Assembly (NCBI GenBank): GCA_964017065.1
Contig: OZ024787.1
Location: 3,617,503 to 3,681,502 of the forward strand
Origin: Haliclona indistincta
Lineage: Eukaryota > Porifera > Demospongiae > Haplosclerida > Chalinidae
Direction: 5' to 3'
DNA: 64,000 nt
In this document: piece after piece, positions 1 to 10,600 of the stretch
How the letters are laid out: each line of letters starts with the position of its first letter
How positions within the stretch are numbered: the stretch's first letter is position 1
Notes under the pieces: model-generated
Database searches by the model: none
Told to the model about the DNA's origin: nothing
Seen by the model: the letters and a program-made list of their open reading frames with translations, nothing else
Position numbers and translations under genes: made by a program

Positions 1-437
1 TTTTTTTTTGTTTTTTCTCCTTCCTTTACATCTAAGTGTGTTACATAAATATTCTAAGAATAATGTTAACAGCTACATGTGTGTAAGAAGCTTTTAAGGA
101 AATTTCAATCAGCTAACAGGTATGAATTATACTAACCACTGACAGATGAAACCAAATGCTTAACCCTTATGTGTCCACATGATTATAATTATTATCGATA
201 AAGTAAGGTAGTGCCACACTGCTACTACACTAGCTGATAACATAGTTGAATTGTTTTGACTGTTATACTGAAATGTACGTTTTTAATTAAATACACACTG
301 ATAAATTACTGAATCTAAGAAGTCAGTTAATCTACAACTGATACTTTACATCATGATTGCTAGATTCACAACTTTACTACTACAACACTACATGTCTACA
401 ACTGACACTCTCTACATAATTGAGTCATTATCTTGAT
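1..437. other. Spacer downstream of F1
   Basis: No gene seen. The last ~75 bases before the F1 stop (from about 365) are nearly the same as the sequence just beyond the stop codons of F3 (about 4380), F4 (about 6955) and F5 (about 15475). The 3' flank was therefore copied together with these genes. The rest is A+T-rich. Confidence 0.6.
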
Positions 438-1442
438 TTATAGTACAAAGAGTTCAATCACTTGAAGAGGAGTGTCTTCATTGGTAGAGGATTCATCTCC
501 ACACACTCTCAGTTCAATGTCCTCAGTGGTGGTCTCACTGAGTGCCTTTTTGAACCATGGCATGTTGGGATGAGTGCAGCAGGGAGCCTCCTCACCAGGA
601 CATTGCTGTCCATCCCACAGTAGATCATTAGAGAAAAGGATAGTGTCACAGCAAGTTTCATCATTGTCACCAGTCTCACAGTAGTAGTCACTACCAACAT
701 AAGGAGGAGCAACTGCAGGATTGCCTTCGTTGCAAGGACAATTTAACTTTTTTCCATGTTGTTGGTGGTATACAAGGTTCACTCCATTAGCGTAAGTCCA
801 TATGTGCTTACGAGGAGCACTACCGTATGTGATGGATACTCCATCAACGTATGGATCGTCAATGGTTTGTGAAGGGTTGATATTGTAGGCTCCAAAAGCA
901 TCTGGTGAACCACGTTGATAGCCTCGTAGTTGTCCACACGCTTGAGAGTAGTTCAGTCCTAGTGTGGAGAACACTGTGCTCCGACATATTGAACCACTTC
1001 TACCACAGAGAGTCAGTCCTGAGAGGGTTGTCTGTGTCAGTCCCTGAGGGCAGGTGGCACCAGACTGTGACATATTGACAAAAGCCACTCTCATCCAGCC
1101 TCCCTCTCCTCCACAGTTGGTCCCCTCCATGTCACAGTAGACCTGCACTAGTGAGCCATTGGGAACACGTATCTGGTAGTAGCCTGAGGGAGCTGATGGG
1201 AAGCAGTGAAGAATCTCCTGACAAGATTTGTTTTGAGGAGGGTTGCATCCTGGAGGACCTAGCTCCTGATGGATCTTGCTGAGTGCTTCCATCAACTGGT
1301 CATCTTGTAGAGGGTTACCCTGACCACATTCAGGTGTGGTCTGGGGATTGTAGATGACTGGTGCCAACCCGCTCACTACACGATAGTCACAAGCCGACAA
1401 CAGATAACAGCAGATCAGTAGACGTAGTATTATAGTAGCCAT
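438..1442 (-). CDS. Secreted fibrinogen-like domain protein (paralog F1)
   Basis: An intact single-exon gene of 334 residues, taking the ATG at 1442, which gives a hydrophobic signal peptide; an upstream in-frame ATG at 1466 would add eight residues. After the leader and a short Gln/Leu-rich stretch comes the start of a fibrinogen C-terminal-like domain (SCQEILHCFPSAPSGYYQI, then VYCDMEGTNCGGEGGW). It ends with the cysteine-rich half typical of cnidarian and sponge relatives (CPCN, GSDYYCETG, CCTHPNMPWF, DIELRVCGD). Several N-glycosylation sequons are visible (NGS, NMS, NYS). It is expected to be extracellular, and fibrinogen-like domains often bind glycans or microbes, but no ligand can be read from sequence. 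It differs from F2-F7 in its leader and the linker after it, so it is the most diverged copy. Confidence 0.88.
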   Translation of the reverse strand: MATIILRLLICCYLLSACDYRVVSGLAPVIYNPQTTPECGQGNPLQDDQLMEALSKIHQELGPPGCNPPQNKSCQEILHCFPSAPSGYYQIRVPNGSLVQVYCDMEGTNCGGEGGWMRVAFVNMSQSGATCPQGLTQTTLSGLTLCGRSGSICRSTVFSTLGLNYSQACGQLRGYQRGSPDAFGAYNINPSQTIDDPYVDGVSITYGSAPRKHIWTYANGVNLVYHQQHGKKLNCPCNEGNPAVAPPYVGSDYYCETGDNDETCCDTILFSNDLLWDGQQCPGEEAPCCTHPNMPWFKKALSETTTEDIELRVCGDESSTNEDTPLQVIELFVL

Positions 1443-2176
1443 GCCTTCTCCTGGTCTCGTTTGCATCTATTTGCTGTATTTATGTGATTACATCAAATTG
1501 GCAGCAATCACTTGTATATTGTGTATGTACAATTGTATATTGTATACAATAATTGTATAAGCTTGTGTATCTATGTCATGTATATACAAGAAATGTCATG
1601 TATATACAAAGAATGTTGTGTATTTACATGACATTCATTGTACACTTGTATTTACAGGACATGTAGATACAAAGTATGTGATTGACTACAAGAAAAACAT
1701 CCTTTAGATTAATAATGCAAAATTTAATACTCATATTGATTGAGTTTTTGTAAAATCGTTTTCAGAAACATGTCATGGTTTCTCACACTGGCTATTCCTT
1801 TCATTGTTTCTCTTTCTTTATGCATTGTGTGTAGTCTGTGTGTGTCTACATAATTATAATCATTGGCTCTAGTACACTTTATTTGTACACTCAGCACATT
1901 CTTATTGGTGATGTACAGCTATTAGAATGATAATGGTTATAGCACTTGACTCTAGAGGTGTCTTTCGAAAAACAGGCGTTCTTATGTAAGGAGATCTTCA
2001 ATCAGCTAACAAGCATAAATTTTGATAAATATGTTCTACCAACCAACCTACTGACAGATGGAATCGAATGCTTAACCCTTCTTGTATGTCCACGTGTCCA
2101 TGATATTCTTTATCAACTACTATACAGTAGTACCTACATCAGCTGCTAGATCATAGTTGCACTGTATTCTGACAGT
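1443..2176. other. A+T-rich spacer upstream of F1
   Basis: No gene seen. Between about 1500 and 1680 there are short repeated words such as catgtatatacaa, separated by low-complexity AT sequence. The part from about 1900 to 2160 resembles the region 3' of F1 (about 85-240), consistent with duplicated flanks. Confidence 0.45.
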
Positions 2177-2469
2177 TACCGCATTTCTTCTAAAGATTCG
2201 GCACCCCTTATTATTCGGCACGTTGTTGCTTAAATGCGTACTAAACCTCTAAATTTTGGTTCTTCGTCACAGTAAGCCAACAGCCCGACGTGAAAAGTCC
2301 TGTACTTCATGTAAAAGAGCTGTAGACGCGTTCTCGTTCAAACACATGCTCGTCGCCACACCTCCAATTTTTCGGCGCTTCTGAACTTCTGCCACAATTA
2401 CCTTCAAATAGTGGGCAAACAAATCTCATATTATTTATTTTGTGCCGAATTTTTAGAAGAAATACGGTA
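2177..2469. mobile_element. MITE-like element with terminal inverted repeats (M1)
   Basis: A 293 bp segment opens with TACCGCATTTCTTCTAAA and closes with the near-perfect inverse TTTAGAAGAAATACGGTA. The inverted match continues inward over the words ATTCGGCAC and GTGCCGAAT. There is no coding capacity. It is a non-autonomous DNA-transposon-like insert in the F1/F2 spacer. Confidence 0.7.
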
Positions 2470-2648
2470 TACTGTAAAAATGTATTAATTGTTTTAAAAA
2501 AGGTTTTTATTTTTTAATACACACCGATTATATTATTACTGAATCTAAGAAGTCTGTTAGTCTACAACTGATAATTTACAATCTGATTGCAAGAGTACAC
2601 TAATAAAATAGCTATGCACAATAATGAATACAGTTACACACTTAAAGA

Positions 2649-3630
2649 CTAGCGTACAAACAGTTCAATCACTTCAAGACGAGTGTCTTCATCGTCAATA
2701 TCATAATCTCCACACACTCTCAGTTCAATGTCCTCAGTGGTGGTTTCACTGAGTGTCTTGTTGAACCATGGCATGTTGGGGTGAGTGCAGCAGGGAGCCT
2801 CCTCACCAGGACATTGCTGTCCATCCCACAGTGTGTCGTTAGAGAAAAGTTTAGACAAGTCACAGCAATTTTTATCATTGTCACCAGTCTCACAGTAGTA
2901 GTCACTACCAACAAACGGAGGAGGAACAACACTATTGTTAGTATTGCAGGGACAATTAGCTTTTGGCTCGCCATGCATAAGTCCAAATGTGCTTGCGAGA
3001 AGGACTGCCGTATGTGATGGATACTCCATCCGCATATGCACTGTTAATTGTCAGTGAAGGATTGAAAGAATAATACCGGAAAGCATCTGGTGAACCACGT
3101 TGATAGCCTCGTAGTTGTCCACACACTTGAGAGTAGTTCAGTCCTAGTGTGGAGAACACTGTGCTCTGACATCCTCCACCATTTGGTGTTGTTATAGTAA
3201 AATCACCATCCATTCTACCACAGAGAGTCAGTCCTGAGAGGGTTGTCTGTTTCAGTCCCTGAGGGCAGGTGGCACCAGACTGTGACATGTTGACATAGGC
3301 CACTCTCGTCCAGCCTCCCTCTCCTCCACAGTTGGTCCCCTCCAAGTCACAGTAGACCTTCACTAGTGAGCCATTGGGAACAAGTATCTGGTAGTAGCCT
3401 GAGGGAGCTGATGGGAAGCAGTGAAGAATCTCTTGACAAGATCTGTTCTTTGAAGGGTGGCAATCCAGCTGCTGCTGGATCTGTTGAAGAGACTCTGTCA
3501 AGTGTTGATCCTGCAGTGGGTCATACTGACCACACTCAGAGGATACTGGATAGGTGACTGGAGTGAACCCACTCACTACACCACCAGCCAGCAGTAGGTA
3601 GAACAGCGCACGAACCTGTTGACCTGCCAT
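2649..3630 (-). pseudogene. Fibrinogen-like paralog F2, frameshifted
   Basis: Same architecture as its neighbours, starting at the ATG at 3630 with the shared leader (LFYLLLAGGVVSGFTPVTY). The reading frame is open to about 2975, where the conserved HIWTYA motif is followed by a jump to another frame that carries the remaining C-terminal third (CPCN, GSDYYCETG, CCTHPNMPWF) to the stop at 2649. Compared with the paralogs, about two dozen bases coding for the variable segment after WTYA are missing, which shifts the frame. The gene also carries an unusually long insert between CGR and CQSTVF. Unless this is an assembly error, the product would stop early at WTYAWRAKS. It may be a recent pseudogene, since the rest is well preserved. 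Confidence 0.75.
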
Positions 3631-4454
3631 GCTATAGATCACAGCCTTGTTAGAGATCTTGAGGAAACAATGCATAGCTTTAAATGTATTTAGTGAAAAC
3701 ATTTTGGTTTGAGTAAAGTGAGAGAATGTTGCATATTGTCATTTCCTTTTCTACATTCCCATGTACTGGTACACTAATACACCACTAGCACTATGTGTTA
3801 CTGCTAGTAGTGTCGTCGTTCATGACCTGCTAAGTCTGTGAGACTCATGTTATGTAAATATGTTCCTCTCTTCACAATAATCAAATGTTTTTTAAAGCAC
3901 CACTCTACCAAATGCTAAACAGCACATTGTAGAGAACACTGAGCTCTGGATACATGCAGTGTAGAGATTCCTGTGTCAGTGAGTGAGTCTGTTCCAGATG
4001 ACACCACACTGTGACCTGTATAGTCTGATTTTTCTTTCCTTGTTGTTAAATGTAGTTGTTTATCCACTTTTGAACGCACACACACACACACACACACACA
4101 CATTGCATTACATGGACAGATTTGACTGTCAACAGTCTGGTTTATGGTACTGAAAACTGTGACACAAAGTTAGTATTATACAATCCACTGTGTTGTATTG
4201 TAAACCAACCTTAGCAATGCGGTGATAGAGGGCAAAATTTGTCAACATATTTATTAATAACTTGTCTGTGTCTCTTTGCTACTTGTCTGTGTCTCTTATT
4301 GTGTATAATGCTGTTTAAAATGCTGTTCAAAATTAGGATATTTTTAAAAAGTTTTATCTGCAAAGACGGCTAATTACATACTTCACAACTTTACTACTAC
4401 AACACTACATGTCTACAACTGACACACTCTACATAGTTGATTCATTATCTGGAT
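3631..4454. other. Duplicated 5' flank of F2 and (CA)n microsatellite
   Basis: No gene seen. The segment 3700-3900 is repeated upstream of F3 (5510-5760 and 5960-6070), and 3900-4240 recurs at 6060-6380 and 6500-6620. A short (CA)n run lies at about 4075-4101. The words gtaaaccaaccttagcaatg and cggtgat also recur upstream of F4 and F5. These are paralogous upstream regions of the cluster. Confidence 0.6.
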
Positions 4455-5435
4455 TTATAGTACAAAGAGTTCAATCACTTGAAGACGAGTGTCTTCATTG
4501 GTAGTGGGTTCATCTCCACACACTCTCAGTTCAATGTCCTCAGTGGTGGTCTCACTGAGTGTCTTGTTGAACCATGGCATGTTGGGGTGAGTACAGCAGA
4601 GAGCTTCCTCACCAGGACATTGCTGTCCATCCCACAGTGGATCATTAGTGTAGAGTGTAGTGAATCCACAGCAAGTTTTATCATTGACACCAGTCTCACA
4701 GTAGTAGTCACTACCAACAAACGGAGGAGGATCAAGTGGATTGTCATCATTGCAGGGACAGTTATTTTTGAATGGTGGTTCTCCTATATAGAAAAGATTC
4801 AGTCCATTAGCATAGGTCCAAATGTGCTTGAGAGGAGCACTACCATATGTGATGGATACTCCATCAACATATACATCGTCAATTGTTCGTGAAGGATTGT
4901 TATAATAAGGACGGAAAGCATCTGGTGTACCACGTTGATAGCCTCGTAGTTGTCCACACACTTGAGAGTAGTTCAGTCCTAGTGTGGAGAACACTGTGCT
5001 CTGACATCCTGAACCATTCCGGCCACAGACAGTCAGTCCTGAGAGGGTTGTCTGTGTCAGTCCCTGAGGGCAGGTGGCACCAGACTGTGACATATTGACA
5101 TAGGCCACTCTCGTCCAGCCTCCCTCTCCTCCACAGTTGGTCCCCTCCATGTCACAGTAGACCTGTACTAGTGAGCCATTGGGAACACGTATCTGGTAGT
5201 AGCCTGAGGGAGCTGATGGGAAGCAGTGAAGAATCTCCTGACAAGATCTGTTCCTTGAATGGATGCAATCCAGCTGCTGCTGGATCTGTCCGAGAGTCTC
5301 CATCAAGTGTTGATCCTGCAGTGGGTCATACTGTCCACACTCGGAGGATACTGGATAGGTGACTGGAGTGAACCCGCTCACTACACCACCAGCCAGCAGT
5401 AGATAGAACAGCACACGGACCGGTTGACCTGCCAT
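4455..5435 (-). CDS. Secreted fibrinogen-like domain protein (paralog F3)
   Basis: An intact single exon of 326 residues from the ATG at 5435 (MAGQP...). A start nine codons upstream would disturb the leader. It has a signal peptide ending near VVSG, a QQQLDC linker, the fibrinogen-like start CQEILHCFPSAPSGYYQI, and the GGEGGW and CPQGL motifs. The C-terminal cysteine-rich part contains NNCPCN, GSDYYCETG and CCTHPNMPWF. The variable loop after WTYANG is of the IGEPPF type shared with F5, whereas F1 and F4 have a QQHGK type and F6 and F7 a NPTP type. It is expected to be secreted and glycosylated. Binding target unknown. Confidence 0.88.
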   Translation of the reverse strand: MAGQPVRVLFYLLLAGGVVSGFTPVTYPVSSECGQYDPLQDQHLMETLGQIQQQLDCIHSRNRSCQEILHCFPSAPSGYYQIRVPNGSLVQVYCDMEGTNCGGEGGWTRVAYVNMSQSGATCPQGLTQTTLSGLTVCGRNGSGCQSTVFSTLGLNYSQVCGQLRGYQRGTPDAFRPYYNNPSRTIDDVYVDGVSITYGSAPLKHIWTYANGLNLFYIGEPPFKNNCPCNDDNPLDPPPFVGSDYYCETGVNDKTCCGFTTLYTNDPLWDGQQCPGEEALCCTHPNMPWFNKTLSETTTEDIELRVCGDEPTTNEDTRLQVIELFVL

Positions 5436-6627
5436 GTTAGAGATCTTAAGGAAAAGATGCATAGCTGTATTTAGATGTATTTAGATGATGTATGTATTTA
5501 GTGAAAACAGTTTGGTTTGAGTAAAGAGAGAGGATGTTGCATATTTTCATTTCTCTCTATACATTCCCATGTACTGGTACTCCAATACAAATACACTAGT
5601 ACACCATTAGCAGGAGTAAATCTTTTCCTTAGTATGTTAGAGATCTTAAGGAAAAGATGCATAGTTTTGAATGTGTTTAGTGAAAACATGTTGGTTTGAG
5701 TAAAGTGAGAGAATGTTGCATTTTTAATTCCTTCTATACATTCCCATGTACTGGTACACCAATGCAAATACGTATCGCGCCTGTCTGCTCTTCTTTCGAC
5801 TTAATATCTGCCTTTCCAACAAGCTGAGACGGCGTACTGTAGCGCTTAGTAATCGAATTCCTTACATTTTCCCCAGGTTTTCCTGGGAAAATCAACGCAT
5901 GCGCAGACAGTCATTACCAGGCCACTAACTGAAGGGTGTGGACTGGAGACGAGGCTATAACACATACTGCTAGTGGTGTCGTCGTTCATGACCTGCTAAG
6001 TCTGTGAGACTCATGTTAGATAAAGAATTAAATATGTTCCTTTCTTCACAATAATCAAATGTTTTTTAAAGCACCACTCAACCAAATGCTAAGCAGCACA
6101 TTGTAGAGAACACTGAGCTCTGGATACATGCAGTGTATCAGTAGAGATTCCTGTGTCAGTGAGTCAGTCAGTTCCAGGTGACACCACACTGTGACCTGTA
6201 TCGTCCGATTTTTCTTGTCCTTATTGTTAAATGCTAATCCATTTTGAACACACACTTGCATAGCACTACATAGACAGATTTGACTGTCAACGGTCTGGTT
6301 TATGATACTGAATACAATGACACAAAGTTAGACTTGAAACACCCATTGTGTTATATTGTAAACCAACCTTAGCAATGCGGTGATGGAGTGTAACAATTCG
6401 TCAACATGTTCATGTTATCACAACAGTGCTCTTATTGCCTCATGTCTGTGTCTCTTGTAATGTGAGTTATGGGATTGACACTTAATGGACAGATATGACT
6501 GTCAATAGTCTGGTTTATGATACTGAAAACTGTGACACAAACTTAGTATTATACAATCCACTGTGTTGTATTGTAAACCAACCTTACCAATGCGGTGATG
6601 GAGGCCACTATTTGTCAACATGTTTAC
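5436..6627. other. Duplicated flank upstream of F3 with a unique insert
   Basis: No gene seen. Three partial copies of the F2/F3 5' flank are stacked here (5440-5560, 5640-5765, 5955-6380). The stretch of about 5768-5955 is absent from the equivalent place upstream of F2 and is more G+C-rich than its surroundings, so it looks like an insertion. I could not define its ends exactly. Confidence 0.5.
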
Positions 6628-6834
6628 TACCGTACAGCTAGATATTTGGTGCACTAAAATTTTGGCGAATTTGGCGAATCGTCAAGCATTTGCCAAAACA
6701 TTAGTCGCTAAAATCTGACTTTCTATTACAGTAATACGTGAGCCAGGCACTGGGCGTTAAAATTAAAATCCCCAAACGCAAAATCTCGGACATTCGCCAA
6801 AATTTTGATCGTCAAAACTTCTAGCTAAACGGTA
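6628..6834. mobile_element. MITE-like element, TACCGTA family (M2)
   Basis: About 207 bp. It begins TACCGTACAGCTAGA and ends with the inverse form TCTAGCTAAACGGTA, and the inverted similarity continues inward (AAAATTTTGGCGAAT against ATTCGCCAAAATTTT). The internal words (attacag, taatacgtgagcc, attcgccaaa) are shared with the element at 63778-63952, so both belong to one family. Non-coding. Confidence 0.7.
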
Positions 6835-7026
6835 CATGTTATGTCACTTATCATGTTTTTGTTATCAGATTGACATGTGCCTCTTATTGTGGATAGTGCT
6901 GTTTAAAATTGATGAAGTGATAAAATTTATCTACAAAGACGGCTAATTACATACTTCACAACTTTAATACTACAACACTACATGTCTACAACTGACACAC
7001 TCTACATAGTTGATTCATTATCTGGA

Positions 7027-7453
7027 TTATAGTACAAAGAGTTCAATCACTTGAAGAGGAGTGTCTTCATTGGTAGTGGGTTCATCTCCACACACTCTCA
7101 GTTCAATGTCCTCAGTGGTGGTCTCACTGAGTGTCTTGTTGAACCATGGCATGTTGGGATGAGTGCAGCAGGGAGCCTCCTCACCAAGACATTGCTGTCC
7201 ATCCCACAGTGGATCATTAGGGTAGAAGGTAGCACAGCATGAGTAATCATTGTCACCAGTCTCACAGTAGTAGTCACTACCAACAAATGGAGGAGCAACT
7301 GCAGGATTGCCTTCGTTGCAAGGACAATTTAAGTTTTTTCCATGTTGTTGTTGGTATACAAGGTTCACTCCATTAGCATAGGTCCAAATGTGCTTCCGAG
7401 GAGCACTACCATATGTGATGGATACTCCATCAACATATAGTCCGTCGATGGAT
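7027..7453 (-). pseudogene. Fibrinogen-like paralog F4, C-terminal part (split by retrotransposon)
   Basis: This is the 3' portion of gene F4. It keeps an open frame from the VDGVSITYGS motif through CPCN, GSDYYCETG and CCTHPNMPWF to the normal stop at 7027. Its 5' portion lies 6.1 kb away at 13538-14097, on the other side of the BEL/Pao insertion. A short word, gattgt, occurs at both insertion edges (7451-7456 and 13538-13543) and overlaps the LTR start, consistent with a target-site duplication of about 3-6 bp. No decay is evident in this part, so the disruption looks recent. Confidence 0.9.
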
Positions 7454-7607
7454 TGTATTCGGACAATTATTATCATTATTATTCATATGTATGCATTGAT
7501 TGATTGAATGAGCACGTTTTTTGAAAGAGAACAGTTTGTGCTGCCTAACTTGTATCCGCGCGCATCCGCCTGAGCAGATCGGCTCTGAACCAGAACAGGA
7601 TAGTAAA
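7454..7607 (+). repeat. 5' LTR of the BEL/Pao element
   Basis: A 154 bp direct repeat starting TGTATTCGGACAATTATT and ending GGATAGTAAA. By eye it is base-for-base identical to 13384-13537. The outer boundary is uncertain by up to three bases because the flank and the LTR share TGT. Confidence 0.93.
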
Positions 7608-7625
7608 TGGTCCTTCGAACCGGAT
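7608..7625 (+). promoter_or_regulatory. Primer-binding site
   Basis: It begins with TGG immediately after the LTR, as expected for pairing with the CCA end of a tRNA. The following bases include CCTTCGAACCGG. The tRNA species is not assigned. The site overlaps the gag start codon at 7624. Confidence 0.6.
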
Positions 7626-10600
7626 GTCGGAGCCACTAAGCAAAAAGAAAAGGATGCGCGGCGGGCATCGGACGTCCTTGAAGAAACTTGTACAGCAAGT
7701 CACCGATGCCGTGTACGACCATGCCGGCGGCGATCCCACAAAGAACCGACGCCTCGCACAACTCAAGATCAGTGTGGAGGACAAGCTAGCGACTCTGAAG
7801 AATCTAGATTCGGAGATCTTAGATGGACTTACAGAGAACACCGACGTAAGCGAAGATGCCATAGCCGAGGAGGTCGAACAAGCCGACGCTATCAAGGAGC
7901 TAGCTTATGGAGCGATTGTAGCCATCGATGAGATTTACAAGCCAGAAGCTACTGTCAGTTTGCCGTCGCCAAGCACAGTACACACAGTAGACGTGAAACT
8001 CCCTAAACTTGAAATCCACCCCTTTGACGGTAATGTTACCAAGTGGATCACTTTCTGGGACTCCTTTGAGTCAGCCGTCGACAGCAACACACGATTGTCA
8101 GACATTGACAAATTCAATTACTTACGATCTCTGTTAGAGAAGTCTGCTGCAGATGCCATAGCCGGGCTGACACTGACGGCTGCTAATTACAAGGAAGCGG
8201 TCGCAATTCTCAAGAAAAGATTTGGAAACGAGCAAAGGATTATTGACAAACACCTGGAGACTCTTATGCACCTTGATGCCGTGACATCCCAAAGCAATGT
8301 TCAAGGCCTACGCAAGCTGTATGATCTGGTTGAGTCTCAAGTGCGTGGTTTGAAGTCGCTCGGAATCAATTCGGACACATATAGTAGTCTAATCTCACCT
8401 GTGATTATACGCAAGGTTCCGCTTGAACTGCAACTCATACTGAGTCGTGAAGTTGGGGATGGAGGATGGAAATTCGACCTCCTCTTGACACGACTTCAAG
8501 AAGAGATTACTGCGCGTGAAAGACTAGGCACAATCGTGTCTCACAATACTGCGAAACCCGCTAATCCTCTCCCGACCGGAATGGCATTGCTGAACAGTAA
8601 CCAAGAACCGTCAACATGTTGCTACTGTCAAGAACCACACCCCTCACGTATGTGCGAGACAGTTGCGTCGGTGGAAGCTAGGAGAGCCTTCATCCGAGAG
8701 AACGGCAGATGCTTTAACTGCTTGAAAAGGGGTCACATTTCTCGTCAGTGTAAATCCACTACACGCTGTCAACAATGTCATGGACGACACCACACAAGTA
8801 TCTGTGGGAAGAATGTAGAACCTGTTGGACAGATTCCAGCGGCAACTCCGCTGAGTGCTGCACCACGACATACTCCATCTCAAAACCAACCAACCGGACC
8901 TACACGTTTACCACAGCCGGCGATGAACCCAGCAGCACCCCCGTTTGATCCCCCAAAATCTACTTCGCTCTGGATTGCTGGTAGTCAAGCTGTCCTACTC
9001 CAGACTGCTCATGCCTTAGTGCACAACCCAGATGATCCCTGCCGCTCAAGACATGCTCGCATTGTGTTCGACAGTGGAAGCCAAAGATCGTATATCACGA
9101 ATCAACTAAAGGAGGAGCTGTCCCTGTATCCAAGAGGTGAGCAAAGCATGAGTATTTTGACATTTGGTGCTAGAGAAGAGATATCTCAACTGTGTGAAAT
9201 TGTCGATCTGTGTTTCACGTTGAATGACGGAAGAACAAGGCAATTTACCTTGTATGCAGTACCAAATATTTGTGAGCCTCTCACGTGTCAACCAATCGCA
9301 TTCTGCCAAGAAAATTTTGAGCATCTTTCTGGGCTATCGTTAGCTGACACTACAGACGAGTGCGACAGATTAGAGATAGACATATTGCTGGGTTCAGACT
9401 ATTATTGGACGCTTCTCACTGGTGAGGTGAGACGCGGACCTAGCGGGCCAGTTGGAGTTCAGACTGAGTTGGGGTGGGTACTATCGGGTCCCGTTGGTAC
9501 GCCCACACAAGAGCATAACAAGACTACGCTTTTTACTCATACGCTCCATGTGGAAAACCTTGCACGGACTACAGAACTGAAGGTTCTCGACCAGTTGAAA
9601 TCATTTTGGGAGTTAGAATCCTTTGGAATTAATAGTTGTGAACGTTCCGTGCTTGATAGCTTTCAGAATGAGATCAGTTTTGTAGATGGGAGGTATGAAG
9701 TGAGCCTACCATGGAAAAACCCTGATCAGACAATTCCTGATAACTACCAACTATGTCTACGGCGTTTGTGGGGACTGCTATATCGCCTTCGAAGAAAACC
9801 GGAAGTGCTTAGAGAATACGATTCGATCATCCAGACGCAAACGAAAAGTGGCATAGTAGAGGATGTGACAGAGCTGTCACAAGAGTATACAGGTAGAATT
9901 CACTACCTTGCACATCATGCAGTCGTACGACATGAAAAAAAAACCACCAAGGTCCATATTGTATACGACGCATCAGCACGAAGCAGCGGACCATCGCTTA
10001 ACGACTGCCTCCATGTCGGACCAAAATTCGACCAGAAAATTTTTGACATACTCTTGAGATTTCGCACTCACAGTGTAGCTCTTGTGGCAGACATCGAGAA
10101 GGCCTTTTTGATGGTAGCAGTAAAGAGAGAAGACCGTGACGTACTCAGATTTTTGTGGACGGATGACCTCGAATCTGATGAACCACAGCCACTAGAATTC
10201 AGGTTCACGCGTGTCGTCTTTGGAGTGTCTTCCAGCCCCTTTCTGTTGAACGCCACAATTCGTCACCATTTAGAGAACTCCAATGCTGATCGAGCATTGG
10301 TCATGAAGCTCGTTAAGTCTTTCTATGTCGATGATGTCATCACTGGTGCAGAAAATGAAGCTAGTACTCTTCAACTCTACCGAAGTTCTAAAGAAATCAT
10401 GAGAAGTGGTGGATTTAATCTGCGAAAATTTCGCTCTAATTCATCGCTGGTTCAAAGACAAATTGATGCTGATGAGGTATTGGTACAAAACAACCATAGT
10501 TATGTGGAAAAGAGTGATGAGACAAGCAGGGAGACTACTCTCGCAGATGGTCATGGTATGACCAGTGGAGAAACCAAAGTGTTGGGTGTCTCGTGGGATC

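Noticed and set aside
1443..1466. Longer N-terminus for F1 from 1466
   Set aside because: The extra residues (MQTRPGEG) are not found in the paralogs and would sit before the signal peptide.
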